Positions 42,327 through 51,969 of a stretch of 64,000 nucleotides of DNA are shown here, one piece after another (the stretch's first letter is position 1; every line of letters starts with the position of its first letter). The notes beneath the pieces were generated by a model. It worked only from the letters and a program-made list of their open reading frames with translations, made no database searches and was not told the origin of the DNA. The DNA comes from Roseivirga thermotolerans (GTDB taxonomy: Bacteria; Bacteroidota; Bacteroidia; Cytophagales; Cyclobacteriaceae). The stretch covers positions 62,001 through 126,000 of the forward strand of contig NZ_BNAG01000001.1 in assembly GCF_014653175.1 (NCBI RefSeq). Reading direction: 5' to 3'. A program made the translations under genes and the position numbers.

Positions 42327-42415
42327 TCCAATTTCATCACGTTTTTTGAATATTTAACAACTAATGCTTTAGGTTTCATTGCGGAATGGTTAGTTTCATG
42401 GTCAACACACCATAC

Positions 42416-45133
42416 ATGAGACTGACCATTTCTATTTTTTTCTTCTTTCTAGTCACTTTTTGGTGCCAGGCTCAGCAAACCTATTCCCTTAAAGGCACGG
42501 TCTATGACTCTGCATCGCGGGAGTCTCTGCCTTTTGCCAATGTGGTACTCAAAACCCCGAAAGACTCTGTTTTAAAAGCAACCGTTACGGACTCGCTGGG
42601 ACGATTTAAACTAGACCAACTGACTAAGGGAGATTACCTGTTGCAAGTCTCTTTTATAGGATTTACTCCCTATGAAAAAAGTATAGAATTAAATGACCAG
42701 CTTGACATGGGAGCCATCTGGCTTAGCGAAAAGCCCATGGGACTTGCTGATGTAACCATTGAAGCAGAAGCTGAACCGGTGGTAGTGAAAGAAGACACGC
42801 TTGAATTTAACGCCAGAAGTTACCCCGTGCCTGAAGGAGCCGAACTGGAAGAGCTACTAAAGAAGCTACCGGGAGCGGAGATCAAAGATGGTGCGCTCAT
42901 AATCAATGGAAAGCGAATAGAAAAAGTGTTGGTAGATGGCAAGCCCTTCTTTTCCACACAAATAAACGTGGCGATGAAAGATCTTCCGGCAGACCTGGTT
43001 AAGAAAATTCAGGTGATCGATGAAAAGTCTGAAGAAGCCCAGTTTACGGGTCATGACGATGGCAAAAGGACTCCGGTTCTGAACGTGGTGAGCAAGCCGG
43101 AAAAAAAGAAAGGCTACTTTGGCTCTCTCTCTTCGACCTATAGTCCCCCCGGCAGGGCAAGTACAGGGGGCAATGCCGGTATTTTTAAAGGAGATACACG
43201 GTTTGGGATAAATGCCCGATACAATAATTTAGGAGGAGGGAGTCCGGGGGCTGTTATGGCAATGTCAGAAATGGGCTCCGAGTCCATACCTGTCTCCATT
43301 AGCGAAGGTTCCAGTGGCATTAGTACAGATAAGTCGGCCGGTGCCTCATATTCAACCTCCATAAAGAATAAACTCGATATTAATTCCAGCTTTAGTTGGA
43401 GTAATAGTGAAACGGTCTCTTCTTCGTCCATCAGCCGTAAATACCTGCAGGCTGTAGACAAGGGACGAACCTATGAGCAACAGTCGGAGAGAGAAAACAG
43501 CCGAAGCCGTTATTCGGGCAATATTAAGTTGAGATATAAGCCCAACGACAACAATCATTTTTCTTTTTCGCAATATGTTTCACAGAGCCAAGCATTTACG
43601 AATAGTGATTTAGAAGGCATCACTTTTCAGGAAGGTAAAGTTTTAAACACTACCGAAAACCGCAACTACAGCAACAGCATTAGTACGGCCTGGAGAAACC
43701 AGGCCTCCTGGCGACATAAGTTCAGCAAAGAAGGCAGAACACTTTCAATTGCCTTGAACTTCAGCGAAAACACCAGTGAGGGGCAAGACTCTGTTCGGTC
43801 TGTAAACACATTTACTGATGGCACTATTACCGAACAACGGTTCGACCAGGTGAGCAGCCCAACAGATAGAAGTCGCAATTCTGGCATATCGGTTACAGTC
43901 ACCGAGAAAACCGGAGAAAAATCCAGTCTACGCTTCGGCTACCAATACACGCACAGCCTCAGTCAAACCGAGAGGTTATTGCTAGACTATACGCCCTCCT
44001 CGGGAGGTTATGATGAGCTAGACCCACTCCGATCTAGTGATTTTTCGCTCGTTCAGACAGTACAGGAATTCAACAGCGGGTATAGTGTAAACACTAAGAA
44101 ACTGCGCATATCTCCTAACCTGTCGTATGAAACCATTCTCATTAACAACGATCAGACCTACCCACGCGAGGTACAAACAGATAAAAGGTTCAGCGGGCTT
44201 ATACCTCGCCTCTCTATAATCTCATACCCAAAAGAGGGCAAACAAATCAGAGTAAATTTGAGCCGATCCATGAAAGCTCCCAGGGCCACGCAGCTACAGG
44301 ATGTATTGGACAATTCGAACCCTCTCTTTCTAAGACAAGGTAATCCCGATTTAAAGGCCGGTTTTTCGAATCATTTTTCGGTTAATCTGCACAATGTGAA
44401 TTCCGAAACAGGCGCTTATTCGTCTATGCGTTTTGCCTCCTCATTGTGGGAGAATGCCATAACAAATTACACCATTGTAGGAGATGGCTCCAATGCTCCG
44501 GAAGGTTTGGATCTGCCGATTGGAGCCCGGTATACCCGGCCGGTAAATATTTCAGGAGCGAAGTCACTCTCAGCCGACTATAGTAAAAACCACAAGGTAT
44601 TGAAAGGCAAAATGAGAATGGGCTATGGACTGGGGTTATCCCACTCCTATAGCCCACAATTCATTAACGAGAGCCTGCAATCGGTGCGTACCACTTCATA
44701 CAATGTTTCAATGAATTTCACGAGTAATTTCTCTAAAGAGATAACCCTTCAGATGACGGCACTTCCAAGATACTCGAGAGTACGCAACTCTAACCCAGAG
44801 CAAGACAACTCCAGCTACTTTTCCTGGTCAGGGCAATTCCGAGCACACTGGAACTCAAAAAAGGGGTATGTATTATCTACCAATGTAGCCTACACATATA
44901 ATAGCGGGGTGAATGAATTGGGCAGCTTTAGCCGATTCATATGGAATGCTTCGGTCAAGCGGCAACTCTTCAAAAAGAAGCTTTCTGTTGGGGTTACAGC
45001 CAATGATATATTGCGCCAGTTGTCTGATCAGAACAGAAACGTATCGTCTGAGTACATTCAGAATTCCAGCACCGAACTCTTGCGGCAGGTATTTCGGTTT
45101 AGCCTAAGTTACCGATTCAGCAAATTTGGCTAA
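42416..45133 (+). CDS. Outer-membrane beta-barrel protein, TonB-receptor-like (copy 2)
   Basis: A 905-residue paralogue of the preceding gene with the same plan: signal peptide (~1-21), regulatory-like domain (LKGTVYDSASRESLPFANVV), plug (ELEELLKKLPGAEIKDG, KVLVDGKPFFS, VKKIQVIDEKSEEAQFTGH) and barrel, ending FSLSYRFSKFG. The GRPFFS block replaces the EFFGDDP of copy 1. It starts 90 bases after copy 1 and is probably co-transcribed. ATG 42416 precedes the signal peptide; the upstream ATG at 42386 adds 10 unrelated residues. Ligand unknown. Confidence 0.85.
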   Translation: MRLTISIFFFFLVTFWCQAQQTYSLKGTVYDSASRESLPFANVVLKTPKDSVLKATVTDSLGRFKLDQLTKGDYLLQVSFIGFTPYEKSIELNDQLDMGAIWLSEKPMGLADVTIEAEAEPVVVKEDTLEFNARSYPVPEGAELEELLKKLPGAEIKDGALIINGKRIEKVLVDGKPFFSTQINVAMKDLPADLVKKIQVIDEKSEEAQFTGHDDGKRTPVLNVVSKPEKKKGYFGSLSSTYSPPGRASTGGNAGIFKGDTRFGINARYNNLGGGSPGAVMAMSEMGSESIPVSISEGSSGISTDKSAGASYSTSIKNKLDINSSFSWSNSETVSSSSISRKYLQAVDKGRTYEQQSERENSRSRYSGNIKLRYKPNDNNHFSFSQYVSQSQAFTNSDLEGITFQEGKVLNTTENRNYSNSISTAWRNQASWRHKFSKEGRTLSIALNFSENTSEGQDSVRSVNTFTDGTITEQRFDQVSSPTDRSRNSGISVTVTEKTGEKSSLRFGYQYTHSLSQTERLLLDYTPSSGGYDELDPLRSSDFSLVQTVQEFNSGYSVNTKKLRISPNLSYETILINNDQTYPREVQTDKRFSGLIPRLSIISYPKEGKQIRVNLSRSMKAPRATQLQDVLDNSNPLFLRQGNPDLKAGFSNHFSVNLHNVNSETGAYSSMRFASSLWENAITNYTIVGDGSNAPEGLDLPIGARYTRPVNISGAKSLSADYSKNHKVLKGKMRMGYGLGLSHSYSPQFINESLQSVRTTSYNVSMNFTSNFSKEITLQMTALPRYSRVRNSNPEQDNSSYFSWSGQFRAHWNSKKGYVLSTNVAYTYNSGVNELGSFSRFIWNASVKRQLFKKKLSVGVTANDILRQLSDQNRNVSSEYIQNSSTELLRQVFRFSLSYRFSKFG

Positions 45134-45144
45134 GCCCCTGTTGG

Positions 45145-45537
45145 TTACCGACCATATACTCTCAGGGTATTGAATCGGTTGTCGCAAGCCTCTAACTGTA
45201 CCGGTGCTTTGTTGAAAGCATTGTACGAAAGGGTTACGGCCATGGCCTCAAAGGTTAGGTCGTTAGTGCTGTCTTTGGTTACTCCCTCCATTACCACCAT
45301 TCTAAAAAGGTATACAGAATCTCTTTTTGCTAGCTGCACAGATTTTTCGCGACCATCGGCAAACCCGGTTTGCACCAAGTACTCTCCCAATCTTTGGGCC
45401 TCCTCTTCCGTAACCTCTTCGGTATAGTACACATCGGTTCCCTCGAAAGACAGTTTGCTGCCATAACCGGGTTGACTGATGTACCAAACCAGTAGCATCA
45501 GGGCCATAATGGCCATTGCGGTAAATACTTTTTTCAT
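45145..45537 (-). CDS. Hypothetical exported or membrane-anchored protein
   Basis: A 130-residue protein with a hydrophobic N-terminus (~1-20), then soluble sequence with many acidic residues (YYTEEVTEEEAQRLGEYL) and no cysteine motif other than a lone Cys near 118. I recognise no family. It is convergent with the barrel gene 11 bases away and is the downstream end of a minus-strand secreted-protein cluster. Confidence 0.65.
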   Translation of the reverse strand: MKKVFTAMAIMALMLLVWYISQPGYGSKLSFEGTDVYYTEEVTEEEAQRLGEYLVQTGFADGREKSVQLAKRDSVYLFRMVVMEGVTKDSTNDLTFEAMAVTLSYNAFNKAPVQLEACDNRFNTLRVYGR

Positions 45538-45668
45538 AGGTAATTATAGTTTAGAAACGGTAAAAAAGAGAGGCCTTCCAGAATCAGTTATTGCTTAAAG
45601 CTTACACAAAGCCCAACATTGACCGACCTGGGATACGGCCTCTCGGTAAAATTTGATTGAGGTTTTAT

Positions 45669-46712
45669 TTATTTACTTTCATAAGCTTCCAAAAAGCCAT
45701 TCAGTGAGTTTTTCACATAGCCGGAAATTACCTGCCCTACTCCACTGAGGTATTTCTGCGGATCGCATGGAATGGCTTGCGTTTTTTCGAGTTCTCTGTC
45801 GTCATAGCTAAACACAGTGTAGAAACCATTGCCAGAGCCCCATAAGTCCTGATCTGCTTTTTGCGTGGCCTTATACTTTTTGTCTTCAAAGACTCCTCCT
45901 ATTTCAACATCTTTTTTCAAAGCATGCTGAACTTGTGCCTGATCTTTTAAACTTTCCATGTAAATGTAGCTGCTGTTGGTTTGTATTGTAAGCGTATTTG
46001 TTTGGCTCACCTGAACAGACTCATAGTTAGCCAACCTAAAGTTGGGTTTTACCACCACCTTGGCAAGGCCCCCAATGGTTTTTCTTAAACTTTTACTCAC
46101 ACCCCCTTCGGCTTCTTCAACAAAAGGAATGGCCAGATTCATTTTCACTATTATGGCTCCATCGAGTTGTTTAGATAGTTTGGTTGCGTATTCGAAAACA
46201 CCATTTTTGGTTCTACCCTTCTTGGTTATTCGTCTCACAAAGAAGTCTCTGCCGGAAGGCATTGTGGCTATATAGCCCGGAAACTGAGCCTCACTGATCT
46301 GACCTCCCGGAAGTCTTTCCCAATCGGACAGGAGCTCTGTCTGAGCGGCCACATCGGGCTCAACAATTTCAAAGCCTTTTGCCTTTAGGGTACTAACAAA
46401 GTCCTCATAAGCCCGATCCGTAATCTTCTGAAGTTCATTGAGGTCGATGTCCGGAATGGCAACACTCAACGAGGCCGTGGCATCTCCCCGATACCCACCA
46501 CCAAGCTCTCGCCCTCCTCTGGCAATGGATGTTTGACTATAGGCCAACTGATAGTTGATATTGAATTCGGAAATGAAAATTTTCTTAGGAGCCTTTGACA
46601 GCTTTTTCTGTCCGAAGCCAGATTCCTTGAGTTCTATCTCTCCTATTTGCTGCGCATGCACTGGCATGCTCAAAGACAGCAACAAAACGATTAAGGTTAA
46701 ATACTTGCTCAT
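45669..46712 (-). CDS. Hypothetical exported protein
   Basis: A 347-residue protein with a signal peptide (~1-20, ending VHAQQ). No catalytic motif is recognised; the sequence has mixed alpha/beta character (IFISEFNINYQLAYSQTS, GAIIVKMNLAIPF, VVVKPNFRLANYESV). It starts 20 bases after the lipoprotein gene at 46733-47191 and is probably in its operon. It could be a lineage-specific cell-envelope protein. Confidence 0.7.
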   Translation of the reverse strand: MSKYLTLIVLLLSLSMPVHAQQIGEIELKESGFGQKKLSKAPKKIFISEFNINYQLAYSQTSIARGGRELGGGYRGDATASLSVAIPDIDLNELQKITDRAYEDFVSTLKAKGFEIVEPDVAAQTELLSDWERLPGGQISEAQFPGYIATMPSGRDFFVRRITKKGRTKNGVFEYATKLSKQLDGAIIVKMNLAIPFVEEAEGGVSKSLRKTIGGLAKVVVKPNFRLANYESVQVSQTNTLTIQTNSSYIYMESLKDQAQVQHALKKDVEIGGVFEDKKYKATQKADQDLWGSGNGFYTVFSYDDRELEKTQAIPCDPQKYLSGVGQVISGYVKNSLNGFLEAYESK

Positions 46713-46732
46713 AACGCTTGATTTTGAATGAG

Positions 46733-47191
46733 TTATTTTTGGGTAAACTGACCATAGAAGCCCGGGCCACTGGCTAGTTCCAGATTGATTTCATTAAGGC
46801 TACCATCACTGTTTTGTGACACATTGAAGGCGATGTCTTCTATGCAGGCTGCTTTAAAAGTGTAGTTTCCTGAAGTGGCTCCGAAACGCGCCACTGGATT
46901 CTCTACAGAAAAACAGTCTCTTCCTTCTATAGATACCACCAGTGTGTTGGCCGAAATTGTAAAGGTGGCTTCAGTGCCCTGCGCAATGGGAGAGTTGGGT
47001 TCTGCGTAGGTAAATTCCATTTCGAATGTGCCATGAATTGCAGCAGGAACGGAAGTAGCCGTCTCGTCTTGTCCTGCGCTTGCCTGGCAAACCTCTCCGG
47101 AACAATCGTTGGCGGTAGGCTCTGTGTCTTCGCCACAGGCTGTTATCATAAACAGCCCGAGCAATACCATCATTGTTGTAGCTTTTTTCAT
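46733..47191 (-). CDS. Hypothetical lipoprotein
   Basis: A 152-residue protein with lipobox ITACGED (Cys19), so lipid-anchored. After a short linker come two cysteine pairs (NDCSGEVCQ; later DCF and CIE) and beta-rich sequence. No family recognised. A dyad element shared with two other genes lies 64-104 bases upstream. Confidence 0.7.
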   Translation of the reverse strand: MKKATTMMVLLGLFMITACGEDTEPTANDCSGEVCQASAGQDETATSVPAAIHGTFEMEFTYAEPNSPIAQGTEATFTISANTLVVSIEGRDCFSVENPVARFGATSGNYTFKAACIEDIAFNVSQNSDGSLNEINLELASGPGFYGQFTQK

Positions 47192-47254
47192 TGTTTAAGG
47201 ATTAAAAAGTTGATTATGCAAAACCAAAGCTCCATAAACCCGGGGCTCGAACAC

Positions 47255-47295
47255 ATCCCGTCTAAAGGGTGAATTTACCTCCGTACCAGTACGTA
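47255..47295 (-). promoter_or_regulatory. Shared dyad element, copy A
   Basis: On the plus strand ATCCC (47255-47259) and, 23 bases later, CCTCCGTACCAGTACGTA (47278-47295), containing CGTAC-CA-GTACG. It is 64-104 bases upstream of the lipoprotein ATG at 47191. Copies B and C have the same layout and spacing upstream of two other genes. Confidence 0.6.
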
Positions 47296-47317
47296 GTGCC
47301 GGCATGGCGGCTATAGA

Positions 47318-50293
47318 CTAGTTACCCACCTGTTGGAGGAGCACGTTCACCTCTGCCGAAGGGATTATCTCTGCAGCAATGACATCTAAATACCCGGCAT
47401 TGCTAAAACCTTTGAAACGATAGGCACTCAGTTTGCCTCCCGGTGGAGTGAAAAAGCGAAGAATATCGCCATTGTGGTTATAAGACCGCGCTCCGTCATC
47501 TTTTATGCGATCTCCTTTTACTACCAGATCGAAGGAGTTGTCGCTTACCTTTATCAGATAAGCAGCATCGGCATTCTTTGGGAGTTTTTCTATGGGCAAA
47601 ATCTTAAAGGCGGAGTCGTTTTTATACTCGAATTTGTAAGTCTCTCCGCTAGATTGGTCGTATATAAGTTCTTTCCAAACAGGATCTTGACCATTTACCG
47701 TAATGTACTCTCTGTTGACATCGGTTTGTAGTTGTCCGGCAATGGCCAGCAGAGCTTTATTCTTCCCCCACCGTATTACCCCATTTTGCTCATTGGAAAT
47801 CAACACTTCCACTTTTCCTTTCTCTATAGTTTCAGATAACTGATAGTCTTCCAGGCGGTATAGAAAATGATCGACCGTGTCGTAGGTTATCAGATGAGCT
47901 GTGCCAAATGAGTCGAACCAACCTAATCTGCTCTGGATGTAAATTCCGTTGGCGTTGGTCATATAGAACTGTCCATCACTCTTGGAAAACCGTAGATTCC
48001 CCAGTTCAGCCTCATCCGATTTGGGTGTCAAGTCCGGGTCAATGCTCAGTTCGGTAAGCTGCTTTCTCACCTCATCGGCTCCCAAATTATAGGCATATAT
48101 AAACTGCCCCGGCTCTGCGGTATCGAAATCCGGAAAACGATAGGCTTGCACTTTGTTCTTTTCATCTTTATAAAAATGAACAACTTCTTTGTCGTCTTCT
48201 GTCAAAACGCTGAAATCATAGTCCGATACCTTGGCTCCTTTTTCAAAAATCACCCATCGGCTAGCCTCTAGCTTTAGTAAGTATACATTGCCTTGGGTAT
48301 AGGGGAGTCTGCTCATGGGGCCCATGACCTCCGGCTGTTCCAAATCGTAGTTCATGGAGTAGCTGGCATTGGTTAGGGAGTCGTACAACAGAGCACCATA
48401 CTTGCGCTTGTTGTTATCAAGTTTGTGGGAGTTGAACTGATAGCTCGTAAACCGCACTCCGGGCTTGTAGAAAACTATGCTTTTGCCCTCGTTGTGTAAG
48501 TAGTAGCCATAGGGGCTACCCTCTAGCAGCGGAGTTATTTTTCTGTTGAGGTGTTCCTTGCCATTTTCAAGTGCATAGTACCCGTCCATTCTAAGATACT
48601 GTTGAGTTAAAGGATAGTACACAATCAGCTCATTATCAGGAGTCTTCACAGGCTTACTGGAAATATTGGTCACCACATCGCCCTTCCAGGTTTTTATGCG
48701 ATAGTTACCATTGGCCAGCTTATCGAACAGAAAATTTGAAAAGTCTATACTCAAAAGGTTGTTCTCCTTAATTTCCTCAATGGGTTTGCTCAGGTAAACA
48801 GCAGGAAAAACATCTCCTTTTTGTCCATTATCGAAGTTTTTGCGGAAATCGGGCAAATAGTACCAGTAAAAGCCCGACCCCACCTGATCGAACACCAACT
48901 TGTGGCCATTGGAATCTTCCAACTGCCTTTCCACCGAGATAGACCGCCCATAACCCGTTAGCACATACGTGGAGTCTGTGGCTTTTCCCCAATAGTAATG
49001 GTTGTCCAATAGCTCTGCGACTCCTACTTTTCCGCCCAGTTTATTCGCATGTTGAACCACCAGGCTCTTGTTAATATCAGCCCGTAGATAGGCTATAGCG
49101 CTAGAGCCAACCTCATATTTGGTGTAATCTGTAAAGGTGGAAGTTCCGCTGGTAAGCTTTTTACCTTCCTGATACAACTCTATTGCTCCACTGAAGCCTT
49201 CTGAATAGAGAATGGCCTTGGGTGTATTGGTAATTATTTGAGCTTCCCCCCATGAGGTCATATTGGATGTGGCATCATAATCTTTGAGCAGGTACCAGGC
49301 CTTCTCTGAAGCAACATAGGTTAACCTGTCTTTAGAATTGGGAATGTCATGAACATACCCCTGGCTTACCACCCTGCCATTCACAACCAACTGCATTTGC
49401 GAATACTTTCTCATGAACTGTCCTCGGTCGTCCAACGGACTCTCCATTTGGGTTCTGCCCGTTTCGGAGCCATCGGCATATATGATTTTCCGAAGAATTA
49501 AAGCAGACCGGCCAAACTGATCGTCTATTACCTCGCCCTTTATCCAGTTGCCCAAGGAGTCATCTTCAAAGAGCTGACGCTTGAATCCCTGCTGTGCGGT
49601 ACTCACTTTCTTGGTTTCTTCACGAACATCTCTGTTGAGCGATTTATCGGTATACTTAGTGATTTCAAAGACACCCTGATCCGTATTTCTTTTTTCTCTG
49701 GTAATAAGCCGATCATTGTCGGTTTCGTAGGTATATGTAGAAATTACCTCAACCTCTGCCTGATTGGGCAGCTTTCTGCTCAGCTTGGTTCTTCTACCTT
49801 CCTGGTCTACCTCATAGTACTCTGTAAGTTGCTGCGTTCCATTTTGTATTACTTCCACGGCAATCAGGTGATTGTCTTTGTTGTAGGTATAATTCCTCTC
49901 CACCGTATTGGGGCCTTGGACCTGCGTGGTTTTGGTGACTAAACTTTTCTTGTATTCATAAGAAGTGGTTTGCAGGGCCAGGTTGTTGGCTGGGTTCACC
50001 ACCTTTATTTCTGTAAGCAAACCCTTTTTATCTACCGTATATACATACTTATAGGTTTGATTATTGGCTATGAGATGACTTGAGATAGTGGTCAATCGCC
50101 CGGATTCATCATAACTCTCCACATCTTTTTTCACATAGGTAAGGCCTTTGTCGTTGACAAACTGATAGGTATGCCACTCAATGGCCTTTACCTTTCCGTT
50201 TATCCCTTTGCTTTCGAGTGTGGGCACTTGCAGATCTTGTGCAATGCCCAAAGTGGCCAGCAACCACAAACAGGATGTAATGAATGCTTTCAT
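47318..50293 (-). CDS. Large exported protein of unknown function
   Basis: A 991-residue protein with a signal peptide (~1-18, ending GIAQ). The first ~300 residues have repeating strand-turn units of the type YTYNKDNHL / YEYKKS / EYYEVDQEGR that resemble YD/RHS-style repeats. The rest consists of recurring ~60-residue units with KAYRF- or YYLPDF-like endings (for example NKVQAYRFPDFDTAEPGQF and GGKLSAYRFKGFSNAGYL). No enzymatic motif is seen. It starts just 3 bases after the 50297-50875 gene, so both are one operon. Confidence 0.65.
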   Translation of the reverse strand: MKAFITSCLWLLATLGIAQDLQVPTLESKGINGKVKAIEWHTYQFVNDKGLTYVKKDVESYDESGRLTTISSHLIANNQTYKYVYTVDKKGLLTEIKVVNPANNLALQTTSYEYKKSLVTKTTQVQGPNTVERNYTYNKDNHLIAVEVIQNGTQQLTEYYEVDQEGRRTKLSRKLPNQAEVEVISTYTYETDNDRLITREKRNTDQGVFEITKYTDKSLNRDVREETKKVSTAQQGFKRQLFEDDSLGNWIKGEVIDDQFGRSALILRKIIYADGSETGRTQMESPLDDRGQFMRKYSQMQLVVNGRVVSQGYVHDIPNSKDRLTYVASEKAWYLLKDYDATSNMTSWGEAQIITNTPKAILYSEGFSGAIELYQEGKKLTSGTSTFTDYTKYEVGSSAIAYLRADINKSLVVQHANKLGGKVGVAELLDNHYYWGKATDSTYVLTGYGRSISVERQLEDSNGHKLVFDQVGSGFYWYYLPDFRKNFDNGQKGDVFPAVYLSKPIEEIKENNLLSIDFSNFLFDKLANGNYRIKTWKGDVVTNISSKPVKTPDNELIVYYPLTQQYLRMDGYYALENGKEHLNRKITPLLEGSPYGYYLHNEGKSIVFYKPGVRFTSYQFNSHKLDNNKRKYGALLYDSLTNASYSMNYDLEQPEVMGPMSRLPYTQGNVYLLKLEASRWVIFEKGAKVSDYDFSVLTEDDKEVVHFYKDEKNKVQAYRFPDFDTAEPGQFIYAYNLGADEVRKQLTELSIDPDLTPKSDEAELGNLRFSKSDGQFYMTNANGIYIQSRLGWFDSFGTAHLITYDTVDHFLYRLEDYQLSETIEKGKVEVLISNEQNGVIRWGKNKALLAIAGQLQTDVNREYITVNGQDPVWKELIYDQSSGETYKFEYKNDSAFKILPIEKLPKNADAAYLIKVSDNSFDLVVKGDRIKDDGARSYNHNGDILRFFTPPGGKLSAYRFKGFSNAGYLDVIAAEIIPSAEVNVLLQQVGN

Positions 50294-50296
50294 GGC

Positions 50297-50875
50297 TTAT
50301 TTCTTAAAGTGAGTAAATACTGCTTCAGGAATAAATGTGCTGATGATCACCTTCATACCTTCTTCAAAATCGAGCACTTTCCAGGTGGAATAGTCTTTGG
50401 CGTTTACCGCAAACATTTCGCGTTTTATGGCAATCCGATAGCTATCGGGTTGTTGAAACTTCACATTCTCCTTACCAAATTGCTTTTGGTAGTTGCTCAA
50501 TAGCAGGCTCTTTAACTGGCCTTCTTTGTCGTTCGAAAGATCAACTTTAAAGGTCATGGCGAAGGCGTAGCTCACCAAGGCATACTCATGTTCGCTGTGG
50601 TTAAATACCGGGCTAATGCTGTTTATTTTGAACTCGTCCATACTCATGCTCATGCCCGGGGTGTTAAACATTTGCCTGTACTGAGCTACAAAGGTCTCTT
50701 TGCCCAGCATGGCCAATAGTTGCGGATGAACCATGTCCAGGGCCTCTTCTATTTTCTGACTGCTCAGCAGGTTAAAATAGGTCCGCACATCGCTCTCAAT
50801 GGTTTGGCTCTGGCCTTTCAACTTTGATGTTGATAGCAGTAAACAGAGACCAATAACTAATGGAAAACTTTTCAT
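50297..50875 (-). CDS. Hypothetical exported protein
   Basis: A 192-residue protein with a signal peptide (~1-21, ending KLKGQ). The helical N-terminus (DVRTYFNLLSSQKIEEALDMV) and following sheet could be an NTF2-like fold, but this is only a guess from pattern. It precedes the 991-residue protein by 3 bases. Shared dyad element B lies 52-92 bases upstream. Confidence 0.7.
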   Translation of the reverse strand: MKSFPLVIGLCLLLSTSKLKGQSQTIESDVRTYFNLLSSQKIEEALDMVHPQLLAMLGKETFVAQYRQMFNTPGMSMSMDEFKINSISPVFNHSEHEYALVSYAFAMTFKVDLSNDKEGQLKSLLLSNYQKQFGKENVKFQQPDSYRIAIKREMFAVNAKDYSTWKVLDFEEGMKVIISTFIPEAVFTHFKK

Positions 50876-50926
50876 TTCAGTTGATTTTTGATAGCTGAAA
50901 GTTCAGTGGAATAAGCCTTGGAGGGA

Positions 50927-50967
50927 ATCCCCTAAGCCCAGTAATTAGGCCTCCGTGCCAGCACGTA
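50927..50967 (-). promoter_or_regulatory. Shared dyad element, copy B
   Basis: ATCCC (50927-50931), then 23 bases from its start CCTCCGTGCCAGCACGTA (50950-50967) with dyad CGTGC-CA-GCACG. 52-92 bases upstream of the ATG at 50875. Confidence 0.6.
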
Positions 50968-51089
50968 CTCACCCAACGTAAAAAACTGATGCACAAAAGA
51001 TTACAAAAGAGCCGAGCGGTATTGGCCTTCGCTTTTGCGAACCAGACCAATAGGCCCGGCAAAGTAGATTCAAAGCAGTAAAGTAATGC

Positions 51090-51656
51090 CTACCAGTTAA
51101 GGTGCAGGCTCCACTTTAGGGTGAATGAATCGGTGTCGTCTGCCTCGTTGATCATGGTTAGGGCGTTCAAGTCGGAGGTAAGTACTCCATCGGCAATAGA
51201 TACATCTACAGTTGTCCCGCCCACAGAAAGGTAATTTTTGTCTTCTCTAGAGTGGCCTGTGTTCACAAAAAAGGTTTGATAAAGGTTCAGCTCTCCCGTA
51301 TTAATAGTAAACCGCTCATTGGTAAAGGTAAATGTACCCGTTGCCGTAGGTCGGGCTTCAAAAGCCAGCTGAATAGCAAATGTACTGGCCGTACCGCCAT
51401 CGTTATTGCTTTGGCTCAACTGTGCTCTTGTGGCAAAGTTTATTTGGTACCGGAAGGGTCCCGACCCACCGGGAAGTGCAGTGGCAGAAGCCACAAAAAA
51501 AGAGTCGGTATCTACCAATACCCAACTTTCAGGCTCACCTGTCAGGTCTTCTTCCACATCTTCTTCGGGAGTTGTGCCCTCGTCATTATCGCAACTGGCA
51601 ATGCCTGCAAAAAGTAGCAAAGCCAACAGCATTAGTAATACGTTTTTTGTTTTCAT
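51090..51656 (-). CDS. Hypothetical lipoprotein
   Basis: A 188-residue protein with lipobox IASCDND (Cys22), an acidic linker (EEDVEEDLTGEPE) and a beta-rich domain (WVLVDTDSFF, TFTFTNERFTINTG, SFTLKWSLHLNW). The last strand pattern could be an Ig-like or jelly-roll fold. No family recognised. Element C lies 48-87 bases upstream; the gene is a single unit. Confidence 0.7.
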   Translation of the reverse strand: MKTKNVLLMLLALLLFAGIASCDNDEGTTPEEDVEEDLTGEPESWVLVDTDSFFVASATALPGGSGPFRYQINFATRAQLSQSNNDGGTASTFAIQLAFEARPTATGTFTFTNERFTINTGELNLYQTFFVNTGHSREDKNYLSVGGTTVDVSIADGVLTSDLNALTMINEADDTDSFTLKWSLHLNW

Positions 51657-51969
51657 AGCTGCTTTTTTTGAATCTAAATTGGCCTGTTAAGCAGCCTTAA
51701 AACATCCCAACCCATGGGTAAATGTGCTTCAGTGCCAGCACTGATTGACTGAAAGAATACCCACCGGCACGGATGTTTTGCCATAGAAATATTCAACAGC
51801 TTTGAGGCAAGACAAGCAATTGTCTTTACTGGTTAACTGAGTAGTGTCAGTTCCTTAGTTGATTTTTGGGGCCACCTTAGTAAGGTGGCTCTTTGTTTGA
51901 GCAGGTATAAGAACCCTCTTTGTGTTGGAGTGCAAGCCGAAACTTTGGCTATTAATGAAATCCAAAAGG
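51657..51969 (-). other. Non-coding gap containing dyad element C and a stem-loop
   Basis: No gene is supported. It contains element C (51704-51743) and, at 51871-51889, GCCACCTT-AGT-AAGGTGGC, an 8-bp stem about 80 bases beyond the stop of the response regulator gene. The plus strand after the stem is T-rich (CTCTTTGTTT), the minus strand is not, so its direction is unclear. Confidence 0.6.
51704..51743 (-). promoter_or_regulatory. Shared dyad element, copy C
   Basis: ATCCC at 51704-51708, then after the same 23-base offset CTTCAGTGCCAGCACTG (51727-51743) with dyad AGTGC-CA-GCACT. 48-87 bases upstream of the ATG at 51656. Confidence 0.55.

Noticed and set aside
51871-51889. Stem-loop as terminator of the response regulator gene
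   Set aside because: On the minus strand no T run follows the stem; kept only as a structure of unknown direction.
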